Notes under the pieces: generated by a model
Databases searched by the model: none
The model's input: the letters and a program-made list of their open reading frames with translations, nothing else
What the model was told of the DNA's origin: nothing
NCBI RefSeq assembly: GCF_002954585.1
Contig: NZ_MSCI01000001.1
Span: forward strand, 1,178,001 to 1,242,000
DNA from: Vibrio chagasii
GTDB lineage: Bacteria; Pseudomonadota; Gammaproteobacteria; Enterobacterales; Vibrionaceae
DNA: 64,000 bases
Reading direction: 5' to 3'
Shown: positions 55,137 through 63,352 of the stretch, piece after piece
How positions within the stretch are numbered: the first letter of the stretch is position 1
How the letters are laid out: every line of letters starts with the position of its first letter
Translations under genes and position numbers: made by a program

Positions 55137-55934
55137 TTACGCGAGAAGCTTTTCCAACACTTGGAATACACCCGCATCAACATTACTTGGCGCGCCAAAA
55201 CGAGCTATCTCTTTCAGTTTTGGATGTGCATTTTCCATCGCATATGAGTGGTAACTTTCTTTAAGCATCTCGTAATCATTTAGGTAGTCGCCAAAGCTCA
55301 TGGTCTGTTCGTAAGTGAAACCTAATGTGTTCTGGAGATGCTTAATTGCCGCCCCTTTTGAAGCCTCAGCATTCATTACATCCAACCAAATTTTTGCGCT
55401 TACAACCACTTGGTAATTTTCACCAAACTTAGCGTTGATGCTTGGGTTTACTTTCTCTTGCGAGCCGTCAAAGTGGCAAATAGCAACCTTGATAAATTCA
55501 TCTTCAACCGCCAACAGATCTTCTACTTGCTCACGGCGATGGTAGTACTTAGAGATCTCTGCTAGAGCACGCTCGTCTTTGGTTTCGATGTATGCCGACT
55601 TCTTACCACACAACACAACATGAGCGCCTTCGATAGCACGCGCTTCTTTGATGATGTCTCTGATGGCATCTGTATCTAGCAAGCAGCTGTAGAGTTCTTC
55701 ACCTTTGTGCATCACTAATGTGCCGTTTTCAGCAACAAACATCATGCGATCGTTAATAGGAGAAAAAGTTTCCATTAAGCTGTAATACTGGCGGCCCGAA
55801 GCAGCAGCAAAGATAATGTCTTGAGCTTCTAGTCGCTCATACAGGTTGAAAAATTCTGAGTCTAATTTCCCGTCTTCATTAAGCAGAGTGCCGTCCATAT
55901 CAGCAGCGATAAATTTGATGTTCTGTTGTGGCAT
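55137..55934 (-). CDS. HAD-superfamily Cof-type phosphatase
   Basis: The 265-residue protein has HAD motif I DMDGTLL (KFIAADMDGTLLNEDG), motif II (FAAASGR), the conserved lysine in MNAEASKGAAIKHL, and motif III/IV SFGDYLNDYEML. It is a class IIB (Cof/SupH-like) phosphatase, acting on sugar phosphates, nucleotides or PLP-type substrates in the cytoplasm. No neighbour indicates the substrate. The gene is isolated. Confidence 0.93.
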   Translation of the reverse strand: MPQQNIKFIAADMDGTLLNEDGKLDSEFFNLYERLEAQDIIFAAASGRQYYSLMETFSPINDRMMFVAENGTLVMHKGEELYSCLLDTDAIRDIIKEARAIEGAHVVLCGKKSAYIETKDERALAEISKYYHRREQVEDLLAVEDEFIKVAICHFDGSQEKVNPSINAKFGENYQVVVSAKIWLDVMNAEASKGAAIKHLQNTLGFTYEQTMSFGDYLNDYEMLKESYHSYAMENAHPKLKEIARFGAPSNVDAGVFQVLEKLLA

Positions 55935-56012
55935 TTCAGAGCTTACCTATAAATATAAATAAAGTTGTAAATTATGATTTTTCGTTATCTTGGGTAACGG
56001 TTCTGCGTTCGA

Positions 56013-56585
56013 TTATATCGTTAGAGTAGCCAGTGAATGCAATGCTTTTCGATAAGCTTCTTTGTTTGAATCTAAGCTTAAATCTATTGCTCCAAATTCA
56101 CGTCTTACAATCAGCCCTTCGATGAACGTCATAACCGATTCCGTTCGGCGCTCAAGCGTTGCTGCGCCTGCTTCTTCGCCACTAGTTATCACGTCGTGAA
56201 TCGTGTTCTTGAGCCAAATCTTGTGTTTCTGTGAGAGCATCGCAATGTCATCTTCTGACTCTTTAAATTCAGCGAGCGCATGCATGAACATGCAACCTTT
56301 GAAGTCTGGTTGTTCGAACCATGCAAAATGCCAATCTAAAAGCACATCCAATTGGTGTTGTAATCCAGAAGTGGATGCAAGTACCGCCTCTAAACTCGAC
56401 TCAAAACGCTGATGACGCCTTTCCAACACCGCTTCAATCAGCTTGGTTTTAGAACCAAAGTGACGATACATGGATGTCTTAGAAACCGCTGCTTCATCCC
56501 GGATCATATCCACCCCAACAGCGGTATAACCAAACTGATTAAACAAAGACTCAGCCACATCCAAGATTAGTTCTTTCTTACTCAT
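56013..56585 (-). CDS. TetR-family regulator
   Basis: The 190-residue protein has a TetR helix-turn-helix at its N-terminus (ILDVAESLFNQFGYTAVGVD, VSKTSMYRHFGSKTKLIEAV) and a helical ligand domain. It is divergent from an HPP-family gene. Two tandem perfect palindromes in the 126-base shared region are clear candidates for its operators. The combination suggests that it represses itself and the HPP gene. Confidence 0.94.
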   Translation of the reverse strand: MSKKELILDVAESLFNQFGYTAVGVDMIRDEAAVSKTSMYRHFGSKTKLIEAVLERRHQRFESSLEAVLASTSGLQHQLDVLLDWHFAWFEQPDFKGCMFMHALAEFKESEDDIAMLSQKHKIWLKNTIHDVITSGEEAGAATLERRTESVMTFIEGLIVRREFGAIDLSLDSNKEAYRKALHSLATLTI

Positions 56586-56635
56586 CCTATCTACTCGTTC
56601 AATTAAGGTCGCAAAATTTTACGTTGCAAAGAGTG

Positions 56636-56677
56636 TACAGATCTGTATCATTCAAATCAAAAAGTACAGATCTGTAC
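56636..56677. promoter_or_regulatory. Tandem TetR operators
   Basis: TACAGATCTGTA (56636-56647) and GTACAGATCTGTAC (56664-56677) are perfect palindromes with centres 29 bases apart, in the divergent TetR/HPP promoter. The spacing and identical core TACAGATCTGTA suggest two dimers binding in tandem. Confidence 0.75.
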
Positions 56678-56711
56678 ACTTTTATTTTCTAGTCATAGAT
56701 GGGAGTTAGTG

Positions 56712-57227
56712 ATGATAAAAAAACTGATCGGTGGAGAAGAGCTACCTCCTAAGGCTACGCTGAACCAACTACTTAAGGGCTTTGTCGGTGGTACGGTAGG
56801 CATATTGATCTTGTGTTTGCCGGCTGAACAGTCGCAAGTGCCTTGGTTAATGGCACCGTTTGGCGCGACTTGTGTGCTGTTGTTTGCAAGACCAACCTCG
56901 CCGCTTGCTCAACCACGCAACATCATTGCGGGTCATTTTATTTCAGCAGCAGTCGGGCTCGTAGCGCTGTATGGTGTCGGGGATTCTTATTTAGTGATGT
57001 CGCTAGCGGTAGGCAGCGCGATCTTTTTGATGCAGTACTTTCGCACAGTTCATCCACCTGCTGGAGCTAACCCGATTGTTATCTCGCTAGCAGGAACGTC
57101 ACTTGTCGATTGGACTTTCTTGTTTACGCCAGTTTTAGTCGGCAGTGTCGCGCTCGTTTTGGTTGGCGCTATGCTCAATAACACCTCGACACAACAACGA
57201 TGGCCGCTGTATTGGGTAGGAAAGTAG
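56712..57227 (+). CDS. HPP-family integral membrane protein
   Basis: I start at the ATG 56712, with GGGAG seven bases upstream; a GTG one codon earlier is less likely. The 171-residue protein has four hydrophobic segments and the HPP-family core MAPFGATCVLLFARPTSPLA, then the signature motif TVHPPAGANPIV. The HPP family is widespread in bacteria and plants. Some members transport nitrite, so transport is possible. The divergent TetR regulator with two operators suggests induction by a specific effector. Confidence 0.9.
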   Translation: MIKKLIGGEELPPKATLNQLLKGFVGGTVGILILCLPAEQSQVPWLMAPFGATCVLLFARPTSPLAQPRNIIAGHFISAAVGLVALYGVGDSYLVMSLAVGSAIFLMQYFRTVHPPAGANPIVISLAGTSLVDWTFLFTPVLVGSVALVLVGAMLNNTSTQQRWPLYWVGK

Positions 57228-57357
57228 AGCTGCTCACTTATTTCTAACTCACACGGTAATCGCTAAGTTGGCCTTAATCATGGATGTGCATATTTGCTCT
57301 TTAAGTTGTGCGGCTTTTAAAATTCACATTGACCGCTAAAAGAAATAGGCTTACTAT

Positions 57358-57377
57358 TAATCGTCTTTTAACGATTA
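57358..57377 (+). promoter_or_regulatory. Putative ArsR operator
   Basis: TAATCGT (57358-57364) and ACGATTA (57371-57377) form a 7-bp inverted repeat with a 6-base spacer, ending 22 bases before the arsR ATG. It is a likely autoregulatory ArsR site. Confidence 0.5.
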
Positions 57378-57399
57378 GTATTAAGTGAGCCACCTAAGT

Positions 57400-57741
57400 A
57401 TGACTGCAACATGCCAAGCAACAGAAAGCTGTTCTCTACCTCTTCCGCCGAGTAATGCAGAAGCAGAAAAAGAAATGGCAGCGTTAGCAAAAGCACTCGC
57501 GCATCCAGCTCGAATTCGCATACTTAGCATCTTGTCTGCACTAGAAAAGTCAGGTGGCTGCTTAAACAGTGATCTGGTGAGTGAATTAGGTTTAGCTCAA
57601 TCAACAGTGTCAGAACACTTAAGAATATTAAAAAACTCAGGCTTCATTACCGCTGAGTCTATTCCGCCAAAGATGTGTTACCGCATCGACCGCGACAATA
57701 TTCAACGCTTCGAATCGGTATTTAACAGCATTTTAAAATAG
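57400..57741 (+). CDS. arsR: ArsR-family metalloregulator
   Basis: I use the ATG at 57400; a GTG five codons earlier is in frame. The 113-residue protein has an ArsR/SmtB winged helix-turn-helix (AKALAHPARIRILSILSALE, SDLVSELGLAQSTVSEHLRILKNSG). The classical ELCVCDL arsenic motif is not present; instead Cys residues lie at the N-terminus (CQATESC) and in GGCLN and PPKMCYR. These could form an alternative arsenite site, as in some ArsR subtypes. It is followed by an ACR3 arsenite pump, which sets the function. Confidence 0.9.
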   Translation: MTATCQATESCSLPLPPSNAEAEKEMAALAKALAHPARIRILSILSALEKSGGCLNSDLVSELGLAQSTVSEHLRILKNSGFITAESIPPKMCYRIDRDNIQRFESVFNSILK

Positions 57742-57850
57742 AAGTTCACGCTTGAATGATTGGCTTTGATAGCCTTTACTTTTAAGCGTGTTTTTTTGCC
57801 ACAATCAATCGTTTTTCGACGATTTACGATATCAACAAAGAGAGATTACC

Positions 57851-58906
57851 ATGAAACCAAAGTTAGGTTTTCTAGATCGCTACTTAACACTATGGATCTT
57901 CATCGCCATGGGCATTGGTGTACTGCTGGGTACCCTATTCCCACAGATCGAACAGTGGAACGATTCAATGTCTGTTGGCACCACCAACATTCCACTTGCG
58001 ATTGGCCTTATCTTAATGATGTACCCACCTCTGGCTAAGGTTAACTACAACCTGCTAGGCACCGTGGTAAAAGATAAGAAAGCCATCAAGCTCTCTTTGA
58101 TCATGAACTGGTTTGTTGGCCCAATCCTCATGTTCGTATTGGCACTGACTTTCTTAGGTGATCACCCTGGTTACATGGTCGGCGTAATTCTTATGGGTCT
58201 TGCTCGTTGTGTGGCAATGGTTCTAGTTTGGAACGACATCGGCGGCGGTAACAAAGAATACGGGGCTGCCTTGGTTGCTCTAAACAGTGCATTCCAAGTG
58301 GTTAGCTACAGCTTTATGGCGTGGTTGTTCATTAGCGTTCTTCCTCCTGTATTCGGTTACGAAGGTATGTTGGTTGATATCTCAATGATCGATATTGCAC
58401 ACAGCGTGCTTATCTACTTAGGTATCCCATTCTTAGCAGGCTTCCTGAGCCGTAAGATCCTTGTGTCGATGAAAGGTGAACAATGGTACACCGAGGTGTT
58501 CATTCCGCGCATTTCTCCAATGACGCTGATTGCACTACTAGCAACTATCGTTCTGATGTTCAGCCTGAAAGGTGAAATGATTGTTGAACTGCCAATGGAC
58601 GTTCTATTAATTGCGGTTCCACTGACTATCTACTTCACTGCGATGTTCTTCATCAGTTTCTTCATCGGTAAGAAGATGGGCATCGAGTACGACAAGAACG
58701 CATCAATTGCATATACAGCAACGGGTAACAACTTTGAATTAGCGATTGCGGTTGCAATCTCTGTATTCGGTATCAACTCAGACCAAGCGTTTGCAGGCGT
58801 TATTGGGCCGCTGATTGAAGTGCCTGTGCTGATTTACCTAGTGAACGTTGCACTTAAGATGAAAGACAAGTACTACAACGGACTAACAGTGAAATCAGCG
58901 AACTAA
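57851..58906 (+). CDS. acr3: ACR3-family arsenite efflux pump
   Basis: I start at ATG 57851 ([20 protein letters not shown]), which fits the family; an in-frame GTG 21 codons earlier adds an unlikely tail. The 351-residue protein has ten hydrophobic segments. The conserved arsenite-related cysteine is present as Cys120 in [28 protein letters not shown] is the family's TM9 motif. ACR3 exports arsenite using the proton-motive force. It follows arsR by 109 bases, and no arsC reductase gene is seen next to it. Confidence 0.95.
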   Translation: MKPKLGFLDRYLTLWIFIAMGIGVLLGTLFPQIEQWNDSMSVGTTNIPLAIGLILMMYPPLAKVNYNLLGTVVKDKKAIKLSLIMNWFVGPILMFVLALTFLGDHPGYMVGVILMGLARCVAMVLVWNDIGGGNKEYGAALVALNSAFQVVSYSFMAWLFISVLPPVFGYEGMLVDISMIDIAHSVLIYLGIPFLAGFLSRKILVSMKGEQWYTEVFIPRISPMTLIALLATIVLMFSLKGEMIVELPMDVLLIAVPLTIYFTAMFFISFFIGKKMGIEYDKNASIAYTATGNNFELAIAVAISVFGINSDQAFAGVIGPLIEVPVLIYLVNVALKMKDKYYNGLTVKSAN

Positions 58907-58930
58907 AAAATTACGTATCGTTTTAAACAG

Positions 58931-58965
58931 AAAGGCTCACAAATTACTTTGTGAGCCTTTTCTTT
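58931..58965 (+). terminator. Terminator of acr3
   Basis: AAAGGCTCACAAA and TTTGTGAGCCTTT flank a 4-base loop, followed by TCTTT. Strong intrinsic terminator. Confidence 0.85.
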
Positions 58966-58998
58966 ATTCCGGTTCACCCAATTTAAGTCTCATTCAGC

Positions 58999-59215
58999 TT
59001 ATGCTTCGTCTAATAGACCTTTCAATGCTTGTTCAAGCCATAGCAGTGCTGGCCCTTTCGAGCGTGTTTTCGATAAAACCAAGTCAACGGGAGGCTGTAA
59101 GAGACTACTTTGTAACACAAGGCAAAGTTAGCGCTCTCAATTAAGTCACCACTGAGCGATAGACCAAGCGAATTGCCAGAGTCAGTATGGATCTGGCATT
59201 TTTTTTCACAGCTTA
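58999..59215 (-). pseudogene. Degenerate 3' end of a LysR-type regulator gene
   Basis: The minus strand ends in PVDLVLSKTRSKGPALLWLE and QALKGLLDEA, a typical LysR C-terminus with a stop at 58999. Upstream in another frame is DSGNSLGLSLSGDLIESANF, also LysR-like. At least one frameshift therefore lies between them, and no helix-turn-helix part is present. The gene is thus a remnant of which only the last ~70 codons are left. Confidence 0.6.
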
Positions 59216-59216
59216 A

Positions 59217-59575
59217 GTACATCCTTGTTTGTTAACGCTTTTCCAACATTTGAGAACCCGGATAAGTCCACAAGATCCAAGTTTAATAAACCACCACTCG
59301 CGAATCAGCATCACAAATCCAGCCATCAACTCCTCGTACCAGTTGTGCATCTGCTTACATACAGGTACTTTTAGCGACCTCACAGGACATACATTCGCAC
59401 AATAGCATCCATACAAGCTTCTTTTTCGAGCAAAAGTGTTCGGTTTAACATTTCAAGCCAGTTTAATTAACAATTTTATGCTCAAACGCTCATTTTTAAT
59501 GCTCGTTTATTTTCGAGTTCGCAAATTTATGCACAATACGCGTGCTAGATAAGCAAAAATAACAAGGACTCGAAC
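59217..59575. other. glpF upstream region with GlpR-like half-sites
   Basis: Beyond the LysR remnant this gap holds nothing recognisable until 59478. There, repeated GCTC half-sites occur: ATGCTCAAACGCTCAT at 59478-59493 and AATGCTCGTT at 59498-59507, with CGAG downstream. The same 10-mer AATGCTCGTT lies upstream of glpD (63321-63330), so this is a likely GlpR operator region. A 67-codon minus frame at 59213-59416 shows no homology that I recognise. Confidence 0.4.
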
Positions 59576-60430
59576 ATGACAACAAACAAACAACCTTCTT
59601 TATTTGGGCAATGCCTCGCCGAATTTATCGGTACTGGCCTGCTCATCTTCTTTGGCGTTGGCTGTGTGGCTGCACTGGTATTAACAGGTGCAACATTCGG
59701 ACAATGGGAAGTTAGTATCATCTGGGGCTTCGGCGTATCTATCGCAATTTACTGTACAGCTGGCGTTTCTGGCGCACACATAAACCCTGCAGTAACCATT
59801 GCGTTAGCCATGTTCCATGGATTTGATAAGGCGAAAGTATTGCCTTACATCATCTCTCAATTACTTGGTGCCTTCTGCTCTGCAGCTTTGGTTTACAGCC
59901 TATACAGCAACTTGTTCACCGATTACGAAATTGCTCATAACTTTGTTCGTAGCAGCCAAGACGCACTATCAACTGCTGGTATCTTCTCGACTTACCCACA
60001 TGCTTCACTCTCTTTCTTCGGCGCTTTTGCTGTGGAATTCGTGATTACTGCAGTATTGATGTTCGCCATTCTGGCACTGGGTGACGAAAACAATGGTGCA
60101 TCACGCGGCGCAATGAACCCTCTACTGATCGGTATTCTTATCGCGGTAATCGGTGGCTCTCTAGGTCCACTAACTGGCTTTGCAATGAACCCAGCACGTG
60201 ACTTCGGACCAAAGCTTTTCGCTTACTTTGCAGGTTGGGATTTTGCATTAACCGGTGCTCGTGATATTCCTTACTTCATCGTTCCAATTCTTGCTCCTAT
60301 TGCTGGTGCGTGTTTTGGTGGCTGGTTGTACCCACGTGTTATCGGTGCTCACCTACCAGTGGAAGGCCAAGGCTGCACAATTCCAAACCAATGTGAAACA
60401 GAAGAAGAAGCTGAACAAGCTCAAGCTTAA
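59576..60430 (+). CDS. glpF: Glycerol facilitator GlpF (aquaglyceroporin)
   Basis: The 284-residue channel has six hydrophobic segments and both NPA boxes: SGAHINPAVTIALAMF and GFAMNPARDFGPKLFAY. The D after the second NPA(R) is diagnostic of aquaglyceroporins. It lets glycerol cross the inner membrane, where GlpK traps it. A good ribosome site (AAGGACTCGAAC) precedes the ATG, and glpK follows 58 bases later in the same unit. Confidence 0.96.
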   Translation: MTTNKQPSLFGQCLAEFIGTGLLIFFGVGCVAALVLTGATFGQWEVSIIWGFGVSIAIYCTAGVSGAHINPAVTIALAMFHGFDKAKVLPYIISQLLGAFCSAALVYSLYSNLFTDYEIAHNFVRSSQDALSTAGIFSTYPHASLSFFGAFAVEFVITAVLMFAILALGDENNGASRGAMNPLLIGILIAVIGGSLGPLTGFAMNPARDFGPKLFAYFAGWDFALTGARDIPYFIVPILAPIAGACFGGWLYPRVIGAHLPVEGQGCTIPNQCETEEEAEQAQA

Positions 60431-60488
60431 CCCCAAGCAACCTTACATTTACTAAAATATAAATAACGGAACAAAAAGGATTCTTACC

Positions 60489-62009
60489 ATGACCGAGCAA
60501 AAATACATTGTTGCCCTAGACCAAGGCACTACAAGCTCTCGCGCTGTAATCCTCGATCACGATGCAAACATCGTAAGCTCTTCTCAACGAGAATTTACTC
60601 AAATTTATCCAAAGGCTGGCTGGGTTGAGCATGATCCAATGGAAATCTGGGCGACTCAAAGCTCTACATTGGTTGAAGCTCTAGCTAAAGCAGGCATTCG
60701 CAGTGACGAGCTAGCGGGTATCGGTATCACTAACCAACGTGAAACCACTATCGTTTGGAACAAAGAGACTGGCAAACCGGTATACAACGCTATCGTATGG
60801 CAATGTCGTCGTACTGCAGAAATCTGTGAAGAACTTAAAGAGCGCGGCCTAGAAGACTACGTACGTGACAATACAGGTTTAGTCCTTGATCCGTATTTCT
60901 CAGGTACAAAAGTAAAATGGATTCTAGACAACGTTGAAGGTGCTCGCGAAGACGCTGAAGCAGGTAAGTTACTGTTCGGTACGGTTGATACTTGGTTGGT
61001 TTGGAAGATGACTCAAGGCCGTGTACACGTTACGGATTACACTAACGCATCACGTACTATGTTGTTTAACATCAACGACCTATGCTGGGACAGCAAGCTA
61101 TTAGACGAGATGGGTATTCCAGCATCTATGATGCCTGAAGTGAAACGCTCTTCTGAAGTTTACGGCCAAACGAACCTTGGTGGTAAAGGTGGTACTCGTA
61201 TTCCAATCGCGGGTATTGCCGGTGACCAACAAGCAGCGCTTTACGGTCAAATGTGTGTTGAAGCTGGCCAAGCGAAAAACACATACGGCACGGGCTGTTT
61301 CCTACTGATGAACACAGGCCAAGAGAAAGTTACATCGAAGAACGGTCTATTGACGACATTAGCATGTGGTCCTAAAGGCGAACCAGCTTACGCACTTGAA
61401 GGTGCGGTATTCATGGGTGGCGCATCTATCCAATGGCTACGTGATGAAATGAAACTACTGGCTGGCGCAGAAGATTCTGAATACTTCGCAACTAAAGTCG
61501 ATACGTCAAACGGTGTTTACGTTGTTCCTGCATTTACCGGTCTAGGCGCACCATACTGGGACGCTTACGCTCGCGGTACGATTGTTGGCCTAACTCGTGG
61601 TGTTAACTCTAACCACATCATCCGTGCAACACTGGAAGGTATTGCTTACCAAACTCGTGACGTACTGGATGCGATGCAAGCGGACTCTGGCATCAAGCTA
61701 GCAAACCTACGTGTTGATGGCGGTGCAGTAGCGAACAACTTCCTAATGCAGTTCCAATCAGACGTGCTAGATACAGAAGTTCACCGTCCTGAAGTAACTG
61801 AAGTAACGGCTCTGGGTGCAGCATACCTTGCTGGTCTGGCGGTTGGTTTCTGGGACAGCATCGATGAGCTTCAAGACAAAGCAGTACTAGACCGTACTTT
61901 CTTGCCACACCACGATGAAGAGAAACGTAACCGCCGTTACAAAGGTTGGAAACGTGCTATCAAGTGTGCACAAGTTTGGTCTGAACTGCACGATGACGAC
62001 GAAGAGTAA
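60489..62009 (+). CDS. glpK: Glycerol kinase GlpK
   Basis: The 506-residue FGGY-family kinase has [17 protein letters not shown] at its N-terminus, [15 protein letters not shown] and [20 protein letters not shown], with the glycerol-binding and ATP motifs of the family in place. Later, [16 protein letters not shown] and [14 protein letters not shown] are conserved. It phosphorylates glycerol to glycerol-3-phosphate. It is the second gene of glpFK, with a clear terminator. Confidence 0.97.
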   Translation: MTEQKYIVALDQGTTSSRAVILDHDANIVSSSQREFTQIYPKAGWVEHDPMEIWATQSSTLVEALAKAGIRSDELAGIGITNQRETTIVWNKETGKPVYNAIVWQCRRTAEICEELKERGLEDYVRDNTGLVLDPYFSGTKVKWILDNVEGAREDAEAGKLLFGTVDTWLVWKMTQGRVHVTDYTNASRTMLFNINDLCWDSKLLDEMGIPASMMPEVKRSSEVYGQTNLGGKGGTRIPIAGIAGDQQAALYGQMCVEAGQAKNTYGTGCFLLMNTGQEKVTSKNGLLTTLACGPKGEPAYALEGAVFMGGASIQWLRDEMKLLAGAEDSEYFATKVDTSNGVYVVPAFTGLGAPYWDAYARGTIVGLTRGVNSNHIIRATLEGIAYQTRDVLDAMQADSGIKLANLRVDGGAVANNFLMQFQSDVLDTEVHRPEVTEVTALGAAYLAGLAVGFWDSIDELQDKAVLDRTFLPHHDEEKRNRRYKGWKRAIKCAQVWSELHDDDEE

Positions 62010-62073
62010 AATCGAGCGTTCGAATAATCACTCTCTTTTCGATTGAATTGTTCGTTCCTCAGTAAACGAAACT

Positions 62074-62103
62074 AAAAAGAGCACTATTTTGTGCTCTTTT
62101 TTG
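62074..62103 (+). terminator. Terminator of glpFK
   Basis: AAAAGAGCAC and GTGCTCTTTT flank a 6-base loop, with T-tract. Clear intrinsic terminator. Confidence 0.85.
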
Positions 62104-62269
62104 CGTTTGGGGCCTTTTTTTCATGTTTTGATCAACGTTTTTGCGGTTTAGACATAATTCCTTACCATCATTACTTCTCTCTGAGTATCAATTCGAGCAC
62201 AATAGAACGAGGTAATATTTAGAATTAGGTGCGCTAAAGTATTGCAGCGCGCAGGGAGTGGTAAGTTAA

Positions 62270-63064
62270 GTGAAGCAAATACCAAGACACCAGCAGATTG
62301 TAGACCTGGTAAAAACACAAGGATATGTGAGCACCGAAGAGCTCGTAGAGAAGTTCGATGTTAGCCCACAAACCATCAGACGAGATCTCAATGAGCTGGC
62401 TGATAGCAATAAAATCCGTCGCTATCATGGTGGTGCTACTATTCCTCTTAGCTCAGAAAACACCTCTTACAACACGCGTAAAGCGCTTAACTTCAATGAA
62501 AAAGATGTGATTGCCGACGAGCTGGTAAAACACATTCCAGATGGTGCAACCTTGTTCGTTGATATCGGCACCACACCAGAATCCGTGGCACGCGCGCTGA
62601 ACAAAAACCACAAACAACTCAGAGTCGTGACTAACAACATCAACGTTGCCAGTATCCTTCTACCAAACCCAGAGATAAAAGTTATCTTGGCAGGTGGTGA
62701 AGTAAGAAACCGTGATGGTGGCATCGTGGGTGAAGCAACACTCGATTTCGTAAAGCAGTTCCGCCTCGACTTCGGCATTCTAGGGATCAGCGGTATCGAC
62801 TTTGACGGCTCACTGCTTGATTTTGACTACCATGAAGTTCGAGTGAAGCAAGCCATCATTGAAAACAGCCGTAGCATCTTCCTGGCAGTCGACCACAGTA
62901 AGTTTGGTCGTAACGCAATGGTGAAGCTGGGTAACATCTCTCAAGCACACATGGTATTCACGAATAAACAACCACCAGAAGAGATCCTGAACATCCTCAA
63001 GGATTCATCGATCCCACTAGAAGTGATCGAGACTGCTTCTCAACCACTAGCGTCGGACGAATAA
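62270..63064 (+). CDS. glpR: Glycerol-3-phosphate regulon repressor GlpR
   Basis: The 264-residue DeoR-family protein starts at GTG, with GGGAG twelve bases upstream. The helix-turn-helix is RHQQIVDLVKTQGYVSTEEL and SPQTIRRDLNELADSNKIRR, and the sensor domain has LFVDIGTTPESVARAL, VVTNNINVAS and GGIVGEATLDFVKQF. GlpR represses glp operons until glycerol-3-phosphate binds. Its place between glpFK and glpD makes the assignment sure. Confidence 0.95.
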   Translation: MKQIPRHQQIVDLVKTQGYVSTEELVEKFDVSPQTIRRDLNELADSNKIRRYHGGATIPLSSENTSYNTRKALNFNEKDVIADELVKHIPDGATLFVDIGTTPESVARALNKNHKQLRVVTNNINVASILLPNPEIKVILAGGEVRNRDGGIVGEATLDFVKQFRLDFGILGISGIDFDGSLLDFDYHEVRVKQAIIENSRSIFLAVDHSKFGRNAMVKLGNISQAHMVFTNKQPPEEILNILKDSSIPLEVIETASQPLASDE

Positions 63065-63092
63065 AAAAACGCTCAGAAATCATGTTCATTAG

Positions 63093-63138
63093 AAGAGCTC
63101 ACCATTGATAGATCACTCTGTCGATAATGGGCTCTTTT
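63093..63138 (+). terminator. Possible terminator of glpR
   Basis: AAGAGC..CCATT pairs with AATGG..GCTCTTTT with a 3-base bulge. It lies 30 bases after the glpR stop. Confidence 0.5.
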
Positions 63139-63204
63139 GTTACTTAGAAAGTCGTACTTGAACATGAACAGTATCACTTCTATGCTCGAATAAGAGTTAT
63201 TTTG

Positions 63205-63235
63205 AACCTTCGCTGTCATAAGCGAAGGTTTTTTT
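63205..63235 (+). terminator. Second terminator before glpD
   Basis: AACCTTCGCT and AGCGAAGGTT flank a 6-base loop and are followed by a T-tract. It separates glpR from glpD transcription. Confidence 0.8.
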
Positions 63236-63320
63236 ATGCGCAAATCACATAAAACGCGCATAAACGAAAATAATGAATGACCGCAAACGAAAGTTAATAT
63301 AGGATTCAATTATGTTCTAA

Positions 63321-63334
63321 AATGCTCGTTCGCT
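63321..63334 (+). promoter_or_regulatory. Putative GlpR half-site region upstream of glpD
   Basis: AATGCTCGTT followed by CGCTC lies about 25 bases before the glpD start and repeats the 10-mer found upstream of glpF. The E. coli GlpR half-site ATGTTCGTT differs at one base. Likely operator. Confidence 0.4.
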
Positions 63335-63352
63335 CAGAAAGAGGTCAAAACT

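Noticed and set aside
59213..59416. 67-codon minus frame upstream of glpF, considered as part of an integron cassette or att site
   Set aside because: No VCR-like attC repeat or integrase signature was found, and the peptide matches nothing that I recognise.
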